A DNA stretch of 64,000 nt from Rhizorhabdus phycosphaerae (GTDB lineage: Bacteria; Pseudomonadota; Alphaproteobacteria; Sphingomonadales; Sphingomonadaceae), in the NCBI RefSeq assembly GCF_011044255.1, contig NZ_CP049107.1:1860001-1924000 (forward strand), read 5' to 3'. Each line of letters begins with the position of its first letter. Position 1 is the first letter of the stretch. Made by a program: the position numbers and the translations under genes. Of this stretch, positions 10,791-19,617 are shown in pieces. The notes beneath the pieces were generated by a model, which ran no database searches, was not told the DNA's origin, and saw nothing but the letters and a program-made list of their open reading frames with translations.

Positions 10791-11381
10791 ATGAACGACG
10801 AACAGGTGCTGGCCGAATTTCGCGCGGCCGAAGCGCTCCTCGAAGGCCACTTCATCCTGTCGTCCGGACTGCGCAGTCCGCGCTATCTTCAATGTGCGCG
10901 AGTGCTCATGAACCCCGCCAGAGCGGCACGTCTTGCGGAGGCTTTGTCTCTGAAAATACCGGATAAAATCAAAATCCAGCTTGGCGCCGTCGTATCCCCC
11001 GCCATGGGCGGCGTGATCGCCGGACATGAGATGGGCCGCGCTCTGGGACTGGACGCGATGTTCGTCGAACGCCCCGACGGCGTGTTCCATTTGCGGCGCG
11101 GCTTTCGGCTCGAACCCGGCCAGAAGGTGCTGCTGATGGAAGATGTCGTCACGACGGGACTGTCCTCAAGGGAAGCCATCAAGGCGGTGGCCGAAGCCGG
11201 CGGCGAAGTGATCGCCGCGGCCGCGCTGGTCGATCGATCGAACGGCGCCGCCGATCTGGGCGTGCCCTTCTTCCCGCTCATCCAGCTCGACGTCCCGACC
11301 TATGCGGCCGACGCCCTGCCGCCCGAACTGGCCGCGATCCCGGCGATCAAGCCGGGCAGCCGCGCTGCGGTGGCCGCATAG
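10791..11381 (+). CDS. pyrE: Orotate phosphoribosyltransferase
   Basis: The 196-residue enzyme joins orotate to PRPP to form OMP in pyrimidine synthesis. The PRPP-binding motif [17 protein letters not shown] (about residue 113) is complete, [19 protein letters not shown] near the N-terminus matches the family, and [19 protein letters not shown] provides the substrate loop. AGGA precedes the ATG. One base separates it from pdxJ, opening a four-gene operon. Confidence 0.96.
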   Translation: MNDEQVLAEFRAAEALLEGHFILSSGLRSPRYLQCARVLMNPARAARLAEALSLKIPDKIKIQLGAVVSPAMGGVIAGHEMGRALGLDAMFVERPDGVFHLRRGFRLEPGQKVLLMEDVVTTGLSSREAIKAVAEAGGEVIAAAALVDRSNGAADLGVPFFPLIQLDVPTYAADALPPELAAIPAIKPGSRAAVAA

Positions 11382-11382
11382 C

Positions 11383-12117
11383 ATGGCGCCCCTCGGCAGA
11401 CTCCGCCTTGGCGTCAACATCGATCATGTCGCCACCATCCGCAACGCGCGGGGCGGCATCCATCCCGACCCGATCCGTGCCGCGCAGATTGCCAGCGCGG
11501 CCGGCGCCGACGGCATCACCGCGCATCTGCGCGAGGACCGTCGCCATATCATGGACGAGGATATTGCCGGGCTCATCGGCGGAATCGCTCTGCCGCTGAA
11601 CCTGGAGATGGCCGCGACCGAGGAAATGGTCGCGATCGCGTTGCGCCACCGTCCCCACGCAGCCTGCATCGTCCCCGAGCGTCGCGAGGAAGTGACCACC
11701 GAAGGCGGTCTCGACGCGGCCGGGCAGCATAACCATCTCAAGCCGCTGATTTCGGAACTGCGCAACGCCGGCATCCGCGTGAGTCTGTTCATCGAGCCGG
11801 ACCACCGCCAACTTGATGCCGCCGCGTCGCTCGGCGCGCAGGTGGTGGAGTTCCACACCGGGCGCTATGCGCACAGCGAGGGCGAGGAGCGCGCTGTAGA
11901 GCTTCGCCGCATCACCGAAGCCGCGGCACTGGCGGTGAAGAACGGGATCGAGCCGCATGCCGGCCATGGCCTGACCTTCGACAACGTCACCCCGATCGCC
12001 GCGATCCCCCATATTGCCGAGCTCAACATCGGCCATTTCCTGATCGGCGAGGCGATCTTCGAAGGGCTGGGCCCCGTCGTCCAGCGGATGCGTCAGTTGA
12101 TGGACGAGGCGCGGTGA
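11383..12117 (+). CDS. pdxJ: Pyridoxine 5'-phosphate synthase
   Basis: The 244-residue TIM-barrel enzyme condenses 1-deoxyxylulose 5-phosphate with aminoacetone phosphate to give pyridoxine 5'-phosphate. Family motifs are [17 protein letters not shown] at the N-terminus, [30 protein letters not shown] and VEFHTGRYA. The ATG at 11383 is one base after the pyrE stop and gives the standard N-terminus. An in-frame ATG at 11302 would lie inside pyrE. Confidence 0.97.
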   Translation: MAPLGRLRLGVNIDHVATIRNARGGIHPDPIRAAQIASAAGADGITAHLREDRRHIMDEDIAGLIGGIALPLNLEMAATEEMVAIALRHRPHAACIVPERREEVTTEGGLDAAGQHNHLKPLISELRNAGIRVSLFIEPDHRQLDAAASLGAQVVEFHTGRYAHSEGEERAVELRRITEAAALAVKNGIEPHAGHGLTFDNVTPIAAIPHIAELNIGHFLIGEAIFEGLGPVVQRMRQLMDEAR

Positions 12118-12515
12118 TCGTCGGGATCGGATCCGATCTCTGCAGCATCGAGCGGATACAGGGGTCGCTGGACCGGTTCGGCGAGCGCTTCGTCAACCGC
12201 GTCTTCACCGATACGGAGCGCGCCAAGGCCGAGCGGCGCGTGCTGACAAGGGCCGCCACCTATGCCAAGCGATTCGCCGCGAAGGAGGCCTTCTCGAAAG
12301 CCGTCGGCACAGGCTTCAAGGCGGGCGTGTTCATGAAGGACATCGGCGTGGTCAACCTGCCCAGCGGCGCGCCGACGCTGCTTTTGACCGGTGGCGCCAA
12401 GGCAAGGCTTGACGCGTTGACGCCGCCGGGCCACGCGGTTGACGTTCATCTGACGATGACGGACGATCATCCCTGGGCGCAGGCGTTCGTCATCCTGTAT
12501 GCGCGCCCCTTGTGA
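12114..12515 (+). CDS. acpS: Holo-[acyl-carrier-protein] synthase
   Basis: The 133-residue enzyme transfers 4'-phosphopantetheine from CoA to acyl carrier protein. [13 protein letters not shown] at the N-terminus holds the Mg-binding Asp, and [16 protein letters not shown] (about residue 55) holds the second acidic ligand. It ends with [20 protein letters not shown], matching the family C-terminus. The GTG start overlaps the pdxJ stop (GTGA). Confidence 0.96.
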   Translation: MIVGIGSDLCSIERIQGSLDRFGERFVNRVFTDTERAKAERRVLTRAATYAKRFAAKEAFSKAVGTGFKAGVFMKDIGVVNLPSGAPTLLLTGGAKARLDALTPPGHAVDVHLTMTDDHPWAQAFVILYARPL

Positions 12516-12527
12516 GGAGGAGATCGC

Positions 12528-13424
12528 GTGAGCGATCGACCGAGTGATCCCATGGACAATGCCAGCGACGTTCCCGCCCCCACGGCCGAGGCTCCTGCCG
12601 CGCCGAAGAAGGAGGGCACGGACTGGTGGGCCGAGATTCGCGGCATATTCTGGTTGATCCTCGCGGTGCTGGGCTTCCACAGCTTCATCGCGAAGCCCTT
12701 CTACATCCCGTCCGAATCGATGATGCCGACACTGATCACCGGTGACCGGCTCGTCGTCACCAAATATCCCTATGGCTGGTCCTATGTGTCGCCCAGCTTC
12801 CACATCCTGCCCTTCATCAAGGGCCGGCTGTTCGGCCGCCTTCCGGAGCGCGGCGACATCGTGATCCTGAAGCCGCCCCAGTCGGACACCGATTTCATCA
12901 AGCGCGTCATCGGCCTGCCCGGCGATCGCCTGGAGGTGCGCGGCGGCGTGGTGGTGCTCAACGGGGTGCCGGTAAAGCGCGTGCCCGAGAGCCCTGCGAT
13001 GATCGCCGTCGACGCGAATGTCGCCTGCGACCAGCCCGAGGTCGTCCGATTCCGGACCGTCGGCCCGGACGGCAAGCTGTATTGCGCACTTCCCCGCTTC
13101 CGCGAGACGCTGCCCAACGGCCGCAGCTATGACACGCTCGATCTCGGCTACATGCCCGAGATCGACGATTATCCCGCGATCACCATCCCCGCCGATCACA
13201 TCTTCGTGATGGGCGACAATCGCGACCAGTCGGCCGACAGCCGCGTGCCCGCCTATCGCAACGGCCTCGATGGCCCGGTTCCGTTCGAGAATATCGGCGG
13301 CCGTGCCGAATTCATCACATTCTCGCTCGACGGTACGACGAAGCTGTGGAACCCGATCAGCTGGTTCACCGCTCTGCGCGGCGGTCGTGCGGGAACCAGT
13401 CTGCACCCACAGGAAGGCCGCTAA
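12528..13424 (+). CDS. lepB: Signal peptidase I
   Basis: The 298-residue inner-membrane serine protease removes signal peptides. After a Pro/Ala-rich cytoplasmic N-terminus and one helix (about residues 42-58), the catalytic Ser lies in PSESMMPTL and the catalytic Lys in DFIKRVIGLPGDRL. The C-terminal box MGDNRDQSADSR is intact. The GTG start follows GAGGAGG. It is last of the pyrE-pdxJ-acpS-lepB operon. In many alphaproteobacteria rnc and era follow; here the next gene is on the opposite strand. Confidence 0.96.
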   Translation: MSDRPSDPMDNASDVPAPTAEAPAAPKKEGTDWWAEIRGIFWLILAVLGFHSFIAKPFYIPSESMMPTLITGDRLVVTKYPYGWSYVSPSFHILPFIKGRLFGRLPERGDIVILKPPQSDTDFIKRVIGLPGDRLEVRGGVVVLNGVPVKRVPESPAMIAVDANVACDQPEVVRFRTVGPDGKLYCALPRFRETLPNGRSYDTLDLGYMPEIDDYPAITIPADHIFVMGDNRDQSADSRVPAYRNGLDGPVPFENIGGRAEFITFSLDGTTKLWNPISWFTALRGGRAGTSLHPQEGR

Positions 13425-13442
13425 GGGCGAAATCGCGGTGCG

Positions 13443-13985
13443 TCAGGCAGGCGACTTAGGGTCGCATGCCTGGCGGCGCAGCGTGTATTCGGCAAAGGGC
13501 TGCTCGGTTCCCGACGGGCCGCGCGTAACGATGGACCAGCGCAGCGCATCGCCGCCAAGCCGCCAGCTGTTGAGGAACGTCGCGTCGGGATAGGCATAGG
13601 CCATGTCGAATCCGTCGGCTCGCATCCCGCCCTGCCCGGTCGCGGTATAGCCGCCCCCGAAGCTGTCCCCCCAGAAGCCGGTCAGCTTGCCCTGCGCCTC
13701 CCCTTTGTCGGTCGCGGCCGCGCCGAAGATCAGGTGCGCCGCATAACGGTCGGCGGGATCGGCCTTCGCCCTGCTGTCGGCGTCGACGGCCAGCAGGGCA
13801 CCGAGCGCGATCGGCGATATGCGCATGGAGATCGTCACCGCCTTGTCCATCACCTTGCCCTCGCCGCTCCAGCATCCCTGCATATCTTGCAGAAGCGACG
13901 GCAGCGGCCCTGTGCCACTTTCCTGTGCCGCGAGCGGAACCGCGACGCAGCCAGCGAGCGCGAGGAGACAAAGGCGAAGGGTCAT
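13443..13985 (-). CDS. Exported protein of unknown function
   Basis: The 180-residue product has a clear signal peptide, MTLRLCLLALAGCVAVPLAA with probable cleavage before QESG. The ATG at 13985 is chosen over an upstream start because the signal peptide begins there. The mature part has LLQDMQGCWSGEGKVMDKAV near the N-terminus and alternating hydrophobic strands with FWGDSFGGGYTATGQGGMRA, suggesting a small beta-sandwich or lipocalin-like fold. A single Cys lies in the mature N-terminal part and one near the C-terminus. I do not recognise the family. It is separated from the upstream FKBP gene by a terminator. Confidence 0.75.
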   Translation of the reverse strand: MTLRLCLLALAGCVAVPLAAQESGTGPLPSLLQDMQGCWSGEGKVMDKAVTISMRISPIALGALLAVDADSRAKADPADRYAAHLIFGAAATDKGEAQGKLTGFWGDSFGGGYTATGQGGMRADGFDMAYAYPDATFLNSWRLGGDALRWSIVTRGPSGTEQPFAEYTLRRQACDPKSPA

Positions 13986-14041
13986 GTCGTGTTTTCCGGG
14001 TAATGCGACACCGCGAGAGGGCGGCACCACGGACAACGTGC

Positions 14042-14074
14042 CAAAAAGAAAGGGGCCGCATCGCTGCGACCCCC
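14042..14074 (-). terminator. Rho-independent terminator of the FKBP gene
   Basis: On the minus strand GGGGTCGCA pairs with TGCGGCCCC around a GCGA loop (one mismatch), followed by TTTCTTTTT. It lies about 32 bases past the FKBP stop. Confidence 0.75.
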
Positions 14075-14105
14075 GTCCTCTCCTATCTGATCGAGACGCC
14101 TGGTG

Positions 14106-14672
14106 TCACATGCCACCATGGCCGGGGGGCATCATGCCGCCCATGCCGAGGGTCTCGGGCGAAAGCACTTCCTTCATCTTGACGTCGAAGACGACGATCG
14201 AGTTCGGCGGAACCTTGCCGGGAATGCCACCGGGACCGAAAGCCAGTTCCGGCTTCATCCAGAAACGATATTTGGCGCCGCTGTTCATCAGCTGAAGCCC
14301 TTCGGTCCAGCCGGCAATCATACCCTGGAGCGGCATCGGCGACGGGCCACCATGGCGCGCGCTCGATTCGAACACATCGCCATTGGGGAGCTTGCCTTCG
14401 AAATCGACCAGCACGAGGTCGTTCACGGTGGGCTTGCGGCCGCTGCCTTCCTCGAGGACGCGATATTGCAGCCCCGATGCCGTCTCGACGACATTGCCGC
14501 CGCGATTCGATGCGAGGAACTCTTCCGGGGTCATCGCCATGACGACCTGGCTCTGGGTGCTGACATAGGCAGCACCCACGGCGAGAGCGACGACCGCCGC
14601 GATGCCTACCCACAATTTGGTAAGCGATCCCTTCGCGATCGGACGAAGGGGGACGGCGGTTACTTCCGACAT
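14106..14672 (-). CDS. Membrane-anchored FKBP-type peptidyl-prolyl cis-trans isomerase
   Basis: The 188-residue protein has a short cytoplasmic start, one uncleaved helix (about residues 20-40: LWVGIAAVVALAVGAAYVST) and a periplasmic FKBP domain of about 115 residues. FKBP marks are VLVDFEGKLPNGDVFESS, the GWTEGLQLM helix start, YRFWMKPELAFGPGG and NSIVVFDVKMKEV. It would catalyse prolyl isomerisation of exported proteins. A Gly/Met-rich tail (LGMGGMMPPGHGGM) ends the protein and might bind metal. It lies downstream of rpsU on the same strand but after a terminator. Confidence 0.9.
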   Translation of the reverse strand: MSEVTAVPLRPIAKGSLTKLWVGIAAVVALAVGAAYVSTQSQVVMAMTPEEFLASNRGGNVVETASGLQYRVLEEGSGRKPTVNDLVLVDFEGKLPNGDVFESSARHGGPSPMPLQGMIAGWTEGLQLMNSGAKYRFWMKPELAFGPGGIPGKVPPNSIVVFDVKMKEVLSPETLGMGGMMPPGHGGM

Positions 14673-14695
14673 AGACGCTTCGCTCTCTCAGCCAT

Positions 14696-14733
14696 GAAAA
14701 AAGACGGGGAGATCCGGACCGGCCGGCCTCCCG
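14696..14733 (-). terminator. Terminator of rpsU
   Basis: On the minus strand, just after the rpsU stop, CGGGAG pairs with CTCCC(C)G around an internal CCGG-rich hairpin, followed by TCTTTTTT. Confidence 0.65.
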
Positions 14734-14742
14734 ACACCGTTC

Positions 14743-14949
14743 TTACCGAACGCCGTCACGCTCCATCCGCTTGCGCTCCAGCTTGCGGGCGCGGCGGATT
14801 GCAGCGGCGCGCTCGCGGGCGCGCTTCTCGGACGGCTTCTCGTAGTGACGACGCAGCTTCATCTCGCGATACACGCCCTCACGCTGCAGCTTCTTCTTGA
14901 GCGCGCGAAGGGCCTGATCGACATTGTTGTCGCGAACGATGATCTGCAT
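14743..14949 (-). CDS. rpsU: 30S ribosomal protein S21
   Basis: This 68-residue protein begins [20 protein letters not shown], the standard S21 start, and has the conserved [19 protein letters not shown] block. An extended basic C-terminus ([15 protein letters not shown]) follows, typical of alphaproteobacteria. The ATG at 14949 is used; upstream in-frame codons encode no S21-like sequence. The 207 bases upstream (14950-15156) hold only a small hairpin, CGCGGAA/TTCCGCG near 15042-15060. Confidence 0.96.
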   Translation of the reverse strand: MQIIVRDNNVDQALRALKKKLQREGVYREMKLRRHYEKPSEKRARERAAAIRRARKLERKRMERDGVR

Positions 14950-15156
14950 AAAAAACCCGGTCTCCAAAATCCTGCGGAGCGAGCCATCCACGCCGCCGAT
15001 CCGACGGAGTCTCCAGCTACAACGCAAAAACGTTTGTCGTCGCGGAAGCTTTTTCCGCGCCGTGAAGTGCGGCCCCTATCAAGGGAGCCGTGATTCTTCA
15101 AGCGAAAGCATGTCTTTTTTCGCTGTGTCCCCGCAGGCGCTGGGTTATGAGGGGCC

Positions 15157-15702
15157 ATGACCAGGTTCACCGTCAATGGCCAGCCCGTCCATTACAGGAT
15201 GGATCCGTCGACCCCGCTGCTGTGGGCGCTGCGCGACGCTTCCAACATGACCGGCACCAAATATGGCTGCGGCGCAGGCCTGTGCGGCGCCTGCACGGTC
15301 CATATCGACGGCCAGGCTGTGCGATCGTGCAGCGTGCCGATCGGTTCCATCGAGGGTAGTTTCGTCACCACTATAGAAGCGCTGTCGCGCGACCGCAGCC
15401 ATCCGGTGCAGCAGGCCTGGGTGGCCGAAAACCTGCCCCAATGCGGCTATTGCCAGCCCGGCATGATCATGGCCGCCGCCGCCTTGCTCGAAAGCAATGC
15501 CTCGCCCAGCGATGCCGAGATCGATGCCGCGATCACCAATATCTGCCGCTGCGGCACCTATCCGCGCATTCGCCGCGCGATCGGCCGCGCCGCCAGGATC
15601 ATGAAGGGCGAAGAGACGGTGGCCGCCGCCCCGCCCCCCGGCATCGATCCGGCCGATGCGGCACGGGCCGTTCCTGCCCTCGACTCAAGGTCCACCGAAT
15701 AA
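15157..15702 (+). CDS. 2Fe-2S small subunit of a xanthine-dehydrogenase/isoquinoline 1-oxidoreductase family enzyme
   Basis: The 181-residue protein has the two [2Fe-2S] clusters of molybdenum hydroxylase small subunits. A plant-ferredoxin type cluster sits in [17 protein letters not shown] (about residue 42) with a later CS, and a helical cluster in [13 protein letters not shown] and [15 protein letters not shown]. It resembles IorA of isoquinoline 1-oxidoreductase. About 30 C-terminal residues are an Ala/Pro tail. The molybdopterin large subunit normally follows, but here the next gene, about 120 bases on, encodes an RcnB-like protein. The partner must be elsewhere. Confidence 0.9.
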   Translation: MTRFTVNGQPVHYRMDPSTPLLWALRDASNMTGTKYGCGAGLCGACTVHIDGQAVRSCSVPIGSIEGSFVTTIEALSRDRSHPVQQAWVAENLPQCGYCQPGMIMAAAALLESNASPSDAEIDAAITNICRCGTYPRIRRAIGRAARIMKGEETVAAAPPPGIDPADAARAVPALDSRSTE

Positions 15703-15820
15703 GGTCGTAATCGACTCCGATTCTTTCGGCAGGCTGACGCACGGGTTCAGCCGGCGCTAAGCCGCGCGCGGATACGAAAGGATCAGGCAGGCATCGCGCC
15801 CGCCGTCGGGAGATGTTTCG

Positions 15821-16804
15821 ATGCGTAGCGTTTCGCGGATGATGACCGGCCTTTTGCTCGGTTCCGCACTGGTCCTGCCTTCCCTCGCCGCCGCCCAGGA
15901 AGCGCCGGCTCCTCGCCCGCGTGCCAGCCAGGGCGACATGCGCGGCGCGATGATGAATGCGGACAGCCGCCGCGAGGCGATGGAGCGCTATCGCGCTTCG
16001 CAGCGGGACGCCGGGCAGCCCCGCCCTGCCCCCTCTCCCCCTGCCCGCGACGGGAGTCGCGACGACCGTCGCCCGACGCCTGCGGCCCCGGAGAGGCAGG
16101 CGCCCCGCCCTGCGGCGGGAACGACGGCGCCCGCCTCGCCCGACCGCAATTGGTCTACCGATCGCCGCACCTGGGACCGGAGCGGCGACCGCAACTGGTC
16201 GACCGATCGCGAGCGCTGGGGTGGCGCCAACGGTCGCCCGACGCCGCCTCCGCCCGGCAATGGTGACGACCGCCGCGACCGCGACGGGGATCGCCGAAAC
16301 TGGGAAGGGCGCGACCGGGACGGGCGTGATCGGGATGGCCGAGGCTGGGATGGACGCGGCGGCGATCGCCTCGATCAGAATCGCCGCGACCGCGACCGGG
16401 AATGGCAGGATAGGAACGACCGCGGGTGGGATCGTGCAGACCGCAATCGCGATGGCCGGTCGTGGGACAGGAATGACGGACGCCCCCACGACCGCCGCTG
16501 GGACAATAGCTGGCGCAACGACCGCCGCTACGACTGGCGCGGTTATCGCGACAGCCACCGCAATGTCTATCGCCTGCCGCGCTACGTCGCCCCCCGTGCC
16601 GGCTTCAGCTATCGGCGCTGGTCGCCCGGATACCGCTTCGATCCCTGGTTCTACGGATCGAGCTACTGGATCGGCAATCCTTGGCAATATCGACTGCCGC
16701 CCGCCTACGGCGATTATCGCTGGGTCCGCTATTATGACGACGCGGTCCTCGTCGACCTTCGTTCCGGCGAGATCGTCGATATCCTGTACGATTTCTTCTT
16801 CTGA
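15821..16804 (+). CDS. RcnB-like periplasmic protein with a long Arg/Asp-rich low-complexity region
   Basis: The 327-residue protein has a signal peptide (MTGLLLGSALVLPSLAAA, cleavage before QEAP), then about 200 residues dominated by Arg, Asp, Gly, Asn and Trp, including repeats of RNWSTDR and RDRDGR. A C-terminal RcnB-like domain of about 80 residues ends it: YRLPRYVAPRAGFSYRRW, PWQYRLPPAYGDYRWVRYYDD, ILYDFFF. E. coli RcnB is a periplasmic protein in nickel/cobalt homeostasis; this homologue's function is not established. The Arg/Asp stretch is predicted to be disordered and charge-patterned. A second RcnB-like gene follows 242 bases downstream. Confidence 0.85.
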   Translation: MRSVSRMMTGLLLGSALVLPSLAAAQEAPAPRPRASQGDMRGAMMNADSRREAMERYRASQRDAGQPRPAPSPPARDGSRDDRRPTPAAPERQAPRPAAGTTAPASPDRNWSTDRRTWDRSGDRNWSTDRERWGGANGRPTPPPPGNGDDRRDRDGDRRNWEGRDRDGRDRDGRGWDGRGGDRLDQNRRDRDREWQDRNDRGWDRADRNRDGRSWDRNDGRPHDRRWDNSWRNDRRYDWRGYRDSHRNVYRLPRYVAPRAGFSYRRWSPGYRFDPWFYGSSYWIGNPWQYRLPPAYGDYRWVRYYDDAVLVDLRSGEIVDILYDFFF

Positions 16805-16835
16805 TCACGGCTTCGGCAAGAGAGTGGCCGAGAGG

Positions 16836-16866
16836 GGGCCCGGCGGCATGTCCGCCGGGCCCTTTT
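16836..16866 (+). terminator. Rho-independent terminator of the first RcnB-like gene
   Basis: A perfect 11-bp stem GGGCCCGGCGG/CCGCCGGGCCC with a five-base loop is followed by TTTT. Confidence 0.85.
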
Positions 16867-17046
16867 CCGTTTGGCCCGCTCTATCCCCACCGCCAACCGG
16901 CCAGCAGGTCATCCTTTCATTTCGCTGACGATCGGGTTCCTGCCGCGTTCATCGCGGCTGTGCGAATCAGTTGTTCAGTGCCGGAGGAGGAACAGGGCCC
17001 CCGTCACGGAGTTTTGACGAAGCGAATTTCGAGAGGAGTATATCTC

Positions 17047-17523
17047 ATGCGTAAACCGATCATCCTGGCCCTGCTCGCTGCCGTGGCCTTGCCGTCGATG
17101 GCGTCGGCCCAGTCGCTGCGCGAAGCCCGCGAGAGCCAGCGCGACGTTCGCGAGGCCCAGCGCGACCTGCGCGATGCGCAGCGTTATGGCGACCGTCGCG
17201 ACGTGCGCGAAGCCCGCGAAGAGGTCCGCGATGCGCGCCAGGAGGCCCGCGGCGATTGGCGCGACTATCGTCAGTCACATCGCGATGTCTTCCGTCGTCC
17301 GGCCTATGTCGGCCCGCGCGGCTATGCCTATCGCCCGGTGGCTCCCGGCTACCGTTTCGCGCCGGCTTATTACCACTCGCGCTACGTGATCGCCGATCCT
17401 GCGCGCTACCGTCTGCCCCGCCCGGGCGGCTACAACCGCTGGGTCCGCTACGGCAATGACGTGGTCCTGGTGAACGTCCGGACCGGTCGCGTGGTCGAAG
17501 TCCACAACCGCTTCTTCTGGTAA
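17047..17523 (+). CDS. RcnB-like periplasmic protein
   Basis: The 158-residue protein has a signal peptide (MRKPIILALLAAVALPSMAS, cleavage near AQS), a charged helical stretch with repeated Arg-Asp-Val-Arg-Glu-Ala units (about residues 22-75), and a C-terminal RcnB-like domain: YRPVAPGYRFAPAYY, DPARYRLPRPGGYNRWVRYG and RTGRVVEVHNRFFW. The ATG at 17047 follows GAGAGGAG and gives the signal peptide. It is a shorter paralogue of the gene upstream, sharing the YRLP...RWVRY core but with a helical rather than Gly/Asp-rich linker. It has its own terminator. Confidence 0.88.
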   Translation: MRKPIILALLAAVALPSMASAQSLREARESQRDVREAQRDLRDAQRYGDRRDVREAREEVRDARQEARGDWRDYRQSHRDVFRRPAYVGPRGYAYRPVAPGYRFAPAYYHSRYVIADPARYRLPRPGGYNRWVRYGNDVVLVNVRTGRVVEVHNRFFW

Positions 17524-17543
17524 TCCAGTGTGAAGCACAGGAG

Positions 17544-17575
17544 GCCCCGGCATCCCCGCGATGCCGGGGCTTCTT
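17544..17575 (+). terminator. Terminator of the second RcnB-like gene
   Basis: A perfect 10-bp stem GCCCCGGCAT/ATGCCGGGGC with a seven-base loop is followed by TTCTTG. The T-run is weak but the position, 20 bases past the stop, is right. Confidence 0.65.
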
Positions 17576-17620
17576 GCGTCTCCACTGTATGAGTGAAATA
17601 GCACGGGCATCACAGACAGG

Positions 17621-19477
17621 ATGCCTGCTCCCATGATTCTCCGCCTTCCCCTGCTGGCCGCTTCGGCTATCGCAACGACCCTTTTTGCTACGGCGGTGCC
17701 CGTCGTGGCCGCAGCAGCCCCCGTCGCAACCCCCGCCTCTGCCTCAGAGCCCGTTTCCGAAGAGGACAAGGAATTGCTTGAGCTGTTCCGCCAGAGCGAC
17801 GAAGCCTCGCTGCGCCGCAATCCTCTCAACGGGCTGTTTCGCGGCGACATGCGCTACGCTGATCGCCTGGGCGACTATGTCAGCGATGCCTATATGGCTG
17901 CGGAGAAGATTGCGGTCGAATCCGACCTGGGCGCACTGGCAGAGATCGATCGCTCGAAGCTCAATCCTACCAATCAGATCGCCTATGACGTGTTCAAATG
18001 GCAGAGCGAACTGAACCTCAAGGGCTTCGCCCCCGATCTGCTCGCCACCACCGTGGTCCAGCCGGTCGACCATTTCCAGGGCTTTCACACCTTCTATCCC
18101 AGCCTGGCCTCGGGCGAGGGTGCCGCGCCGTTCAAAACGGTCGCCGATTATGAGAACAACCTGAAGCGTCATCGCGATTATGTCGTGATGGTCGACCGCT
18201 GGATCGAGCGCTTCCGCCAGGGCATGGCGGCAGGGGTGGTCGAACCGAAGCTGATCGTGAACAACATGATCGAGCAAATCGACGCCCAGATCGCCCAGGG
18301 CGTAGAAGGCTCCATCTTCTATGGACCGGTGAAGAGCTTTCCAGCCGACATTTCGTCAGCGGACCAACAGCGACTTCGGGCCGAAACAGCCGCGGTCATC
18401 CGGGACGGCATTATTCCTGCCTACAAGCGCTTCGGCAATTTCCTGAAGACCGAATATCTGCCGGCAGCGCGCGACAGCGTCGGGCTTGTGGGCCTGAAAG
18501 GCGGCGACCGCCTCTACGCTCATCTGATCGAGGTGCACACCACGCTGCCGCTCAAAGCCGAGGATGTCCATCAGTTGGGGCTCCAGGAGGTCGCGCGCAT
18601 CACGGCGGAAATGGAGAAGATCAAGACGCAGGTCGGCTTCAAGGGAAGCCTTGCGGAGTTCTTCGTCTATTTGCGCGAAGATCCGAAATTCCAGCCGAAG
18701 AACGCGGAATGGCTGCGCGACGAATATTTCCGCATCGGCAAGCGCGTCGACCAGCGCATTCCGGAGCAGTTCACGCTGCTGCCCAAGAGTCCGCTGGAGA
18801 TCAAGGCAGTCGAGCCCTATCGCGAGAAGTCCGAGGCCGGAGGCAGCTATCAGTCGGGAACTCCCGACGGCAGCCGCCCCGGCATCTTCTATTTCAACAC
18901 CTATGACCTGAAGTCGCGCACGACCCCTGGCATGGAGACGCTGTACCTCCACGAGGCGGTACCGGGCCATCATTTCCAGATCAGCCTCGCGCAGGAGAAT
19001 GAGGCGCTGCCGGCCTTCATGCGTTTCGGCGGCAACACCGCCTTCGTCGAGGGCTGGGCGCTCTATGCCGAGACGCTGTGGAAGGATCTCGGCATGGAGA
19101 CCGACCCCTATCAGCGCTTCGGCGGCCTGTCGGACGAAATGCTGCGCGCGATGCGGCTCGTCGTCGATACGGGCATCCACGCCAAGGGCTGGAGCCGCGA
19201 CCAGGCGATCCAATATATGCTGACGCATTCTAATATCGGCCGCACCGATGCAACGGCCGAAGTCGAGCGCTATATCGCCATTCCGGGTCAGGCGCTCGCC
19301 TACAAGATCGGCGCGCTCACGATCCTTCGCCTCAAGGACAAGGCGCGCAAGGAACTGGGCGATCGCTTTGACCCGCGTGCCTTCCATGCCCAGGCGCTCG
19401 ACACCGGCGCCCTGCCGATGACGGTGCTCGAAGCGAAGATCGACGACTGGATCCAGCGGACCCGCGCGGGACACTGA
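17621..19477 (+). CDS. DUF885 family exported protein, putative metallopeptidase
   Basis: The 618-residue protein has a signal peptide (LPLLAASAIATTLFATAVPV) and a long helical DUF885 domain. The family's zinc-like signature HEAVPGHHFQ lies at about residue 442, followed by FVEGWALYAETLWKDLGM, whose Glu would complete a metallopeptidase-like site. The C-terminal GQALAYKIGALTILRLKDKA is also conserved. DUF885 proteins are widely annotated but few have a defined substrate; a peptidase role is inferred from the motif. The start could be the ATG at 17621 or the one at 17633. It appears monocistronic. Confidence 0.88.
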   Translation: MPAPMILRLPLLAASAIATTLFATAVPVVAAAAPVATPASASEPVSEEDKELLELFRQSDEASLRRNPLNGLFRGDMRYADRLGDYVSDAYMAAEKIAVESDLGALAEIDRSKLNPTNQIAYDVFKWQSELNLKGFAPDLLATTVVQPVDHFQGFHTFYPSLASGEGAAPFKTVADYENNLKRHRDYVVMVDRWIERFRQGMAAGVVEPKLIVNNMIEQIDAQIAQGVEGSIFYGPVKSFPADISSADQQRLRAETAAVIRDGIIPAYKRFGNFLKTEYLPAARDSVGLVGLKGGDRLYAHLIEVHTTLPLKAEDVHQLGLQEVARITAEMEKIKTQVGFKGSLAEFFVYLREDPKFQPKNAEWLRDEYFRIGKRVDQRIPEQFTLLPKSPLEIKAVEPYREKSEAGGSYQSGTPDGSRPGIFYFNTYDLKSRTTPGMETLYLHEAVPGHHFQISLAQENEALPAFMRFGGNTAFVEGWALYAETLWKDLGMETDPYQRFGGLSDEMLRAMRLVVDTGIHAKGWSRDQAIQYMLTHSNIGRTDATAEVERYIAIPGQALAYKIGALTILRLKDKARKELGDRFDPRAFHAQALDTGALPMTVLEAKIDDWIQRTRAGH

Positions 19478-19617
19478 TCATGGGTGGCCGCGCCGCGTGA
19501 TACGCAACGGCGCGGCCGACATGCGCGGAGCCGCGCAATGCCAGTCCGAAAGGGGGTGGACCGGCTCGGAAACGCCGCAGAAAGCCGGGGTTTCCCTTGG
19601 CTTTCAAAAAATTGCGG

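Noticed and set aside
16130-16560. Short tandem repeats that could be mistaken for a CRISPR array
   Set aside because: They are in-frame Arg/Asp coding repeats with no uniform spacers.
19486-19517. GC-rich hairpin after the DUF885 gene as a terminator
   Set aside because: The stem is good but there is no T-run on either strand, so it is not listed as a terminator.
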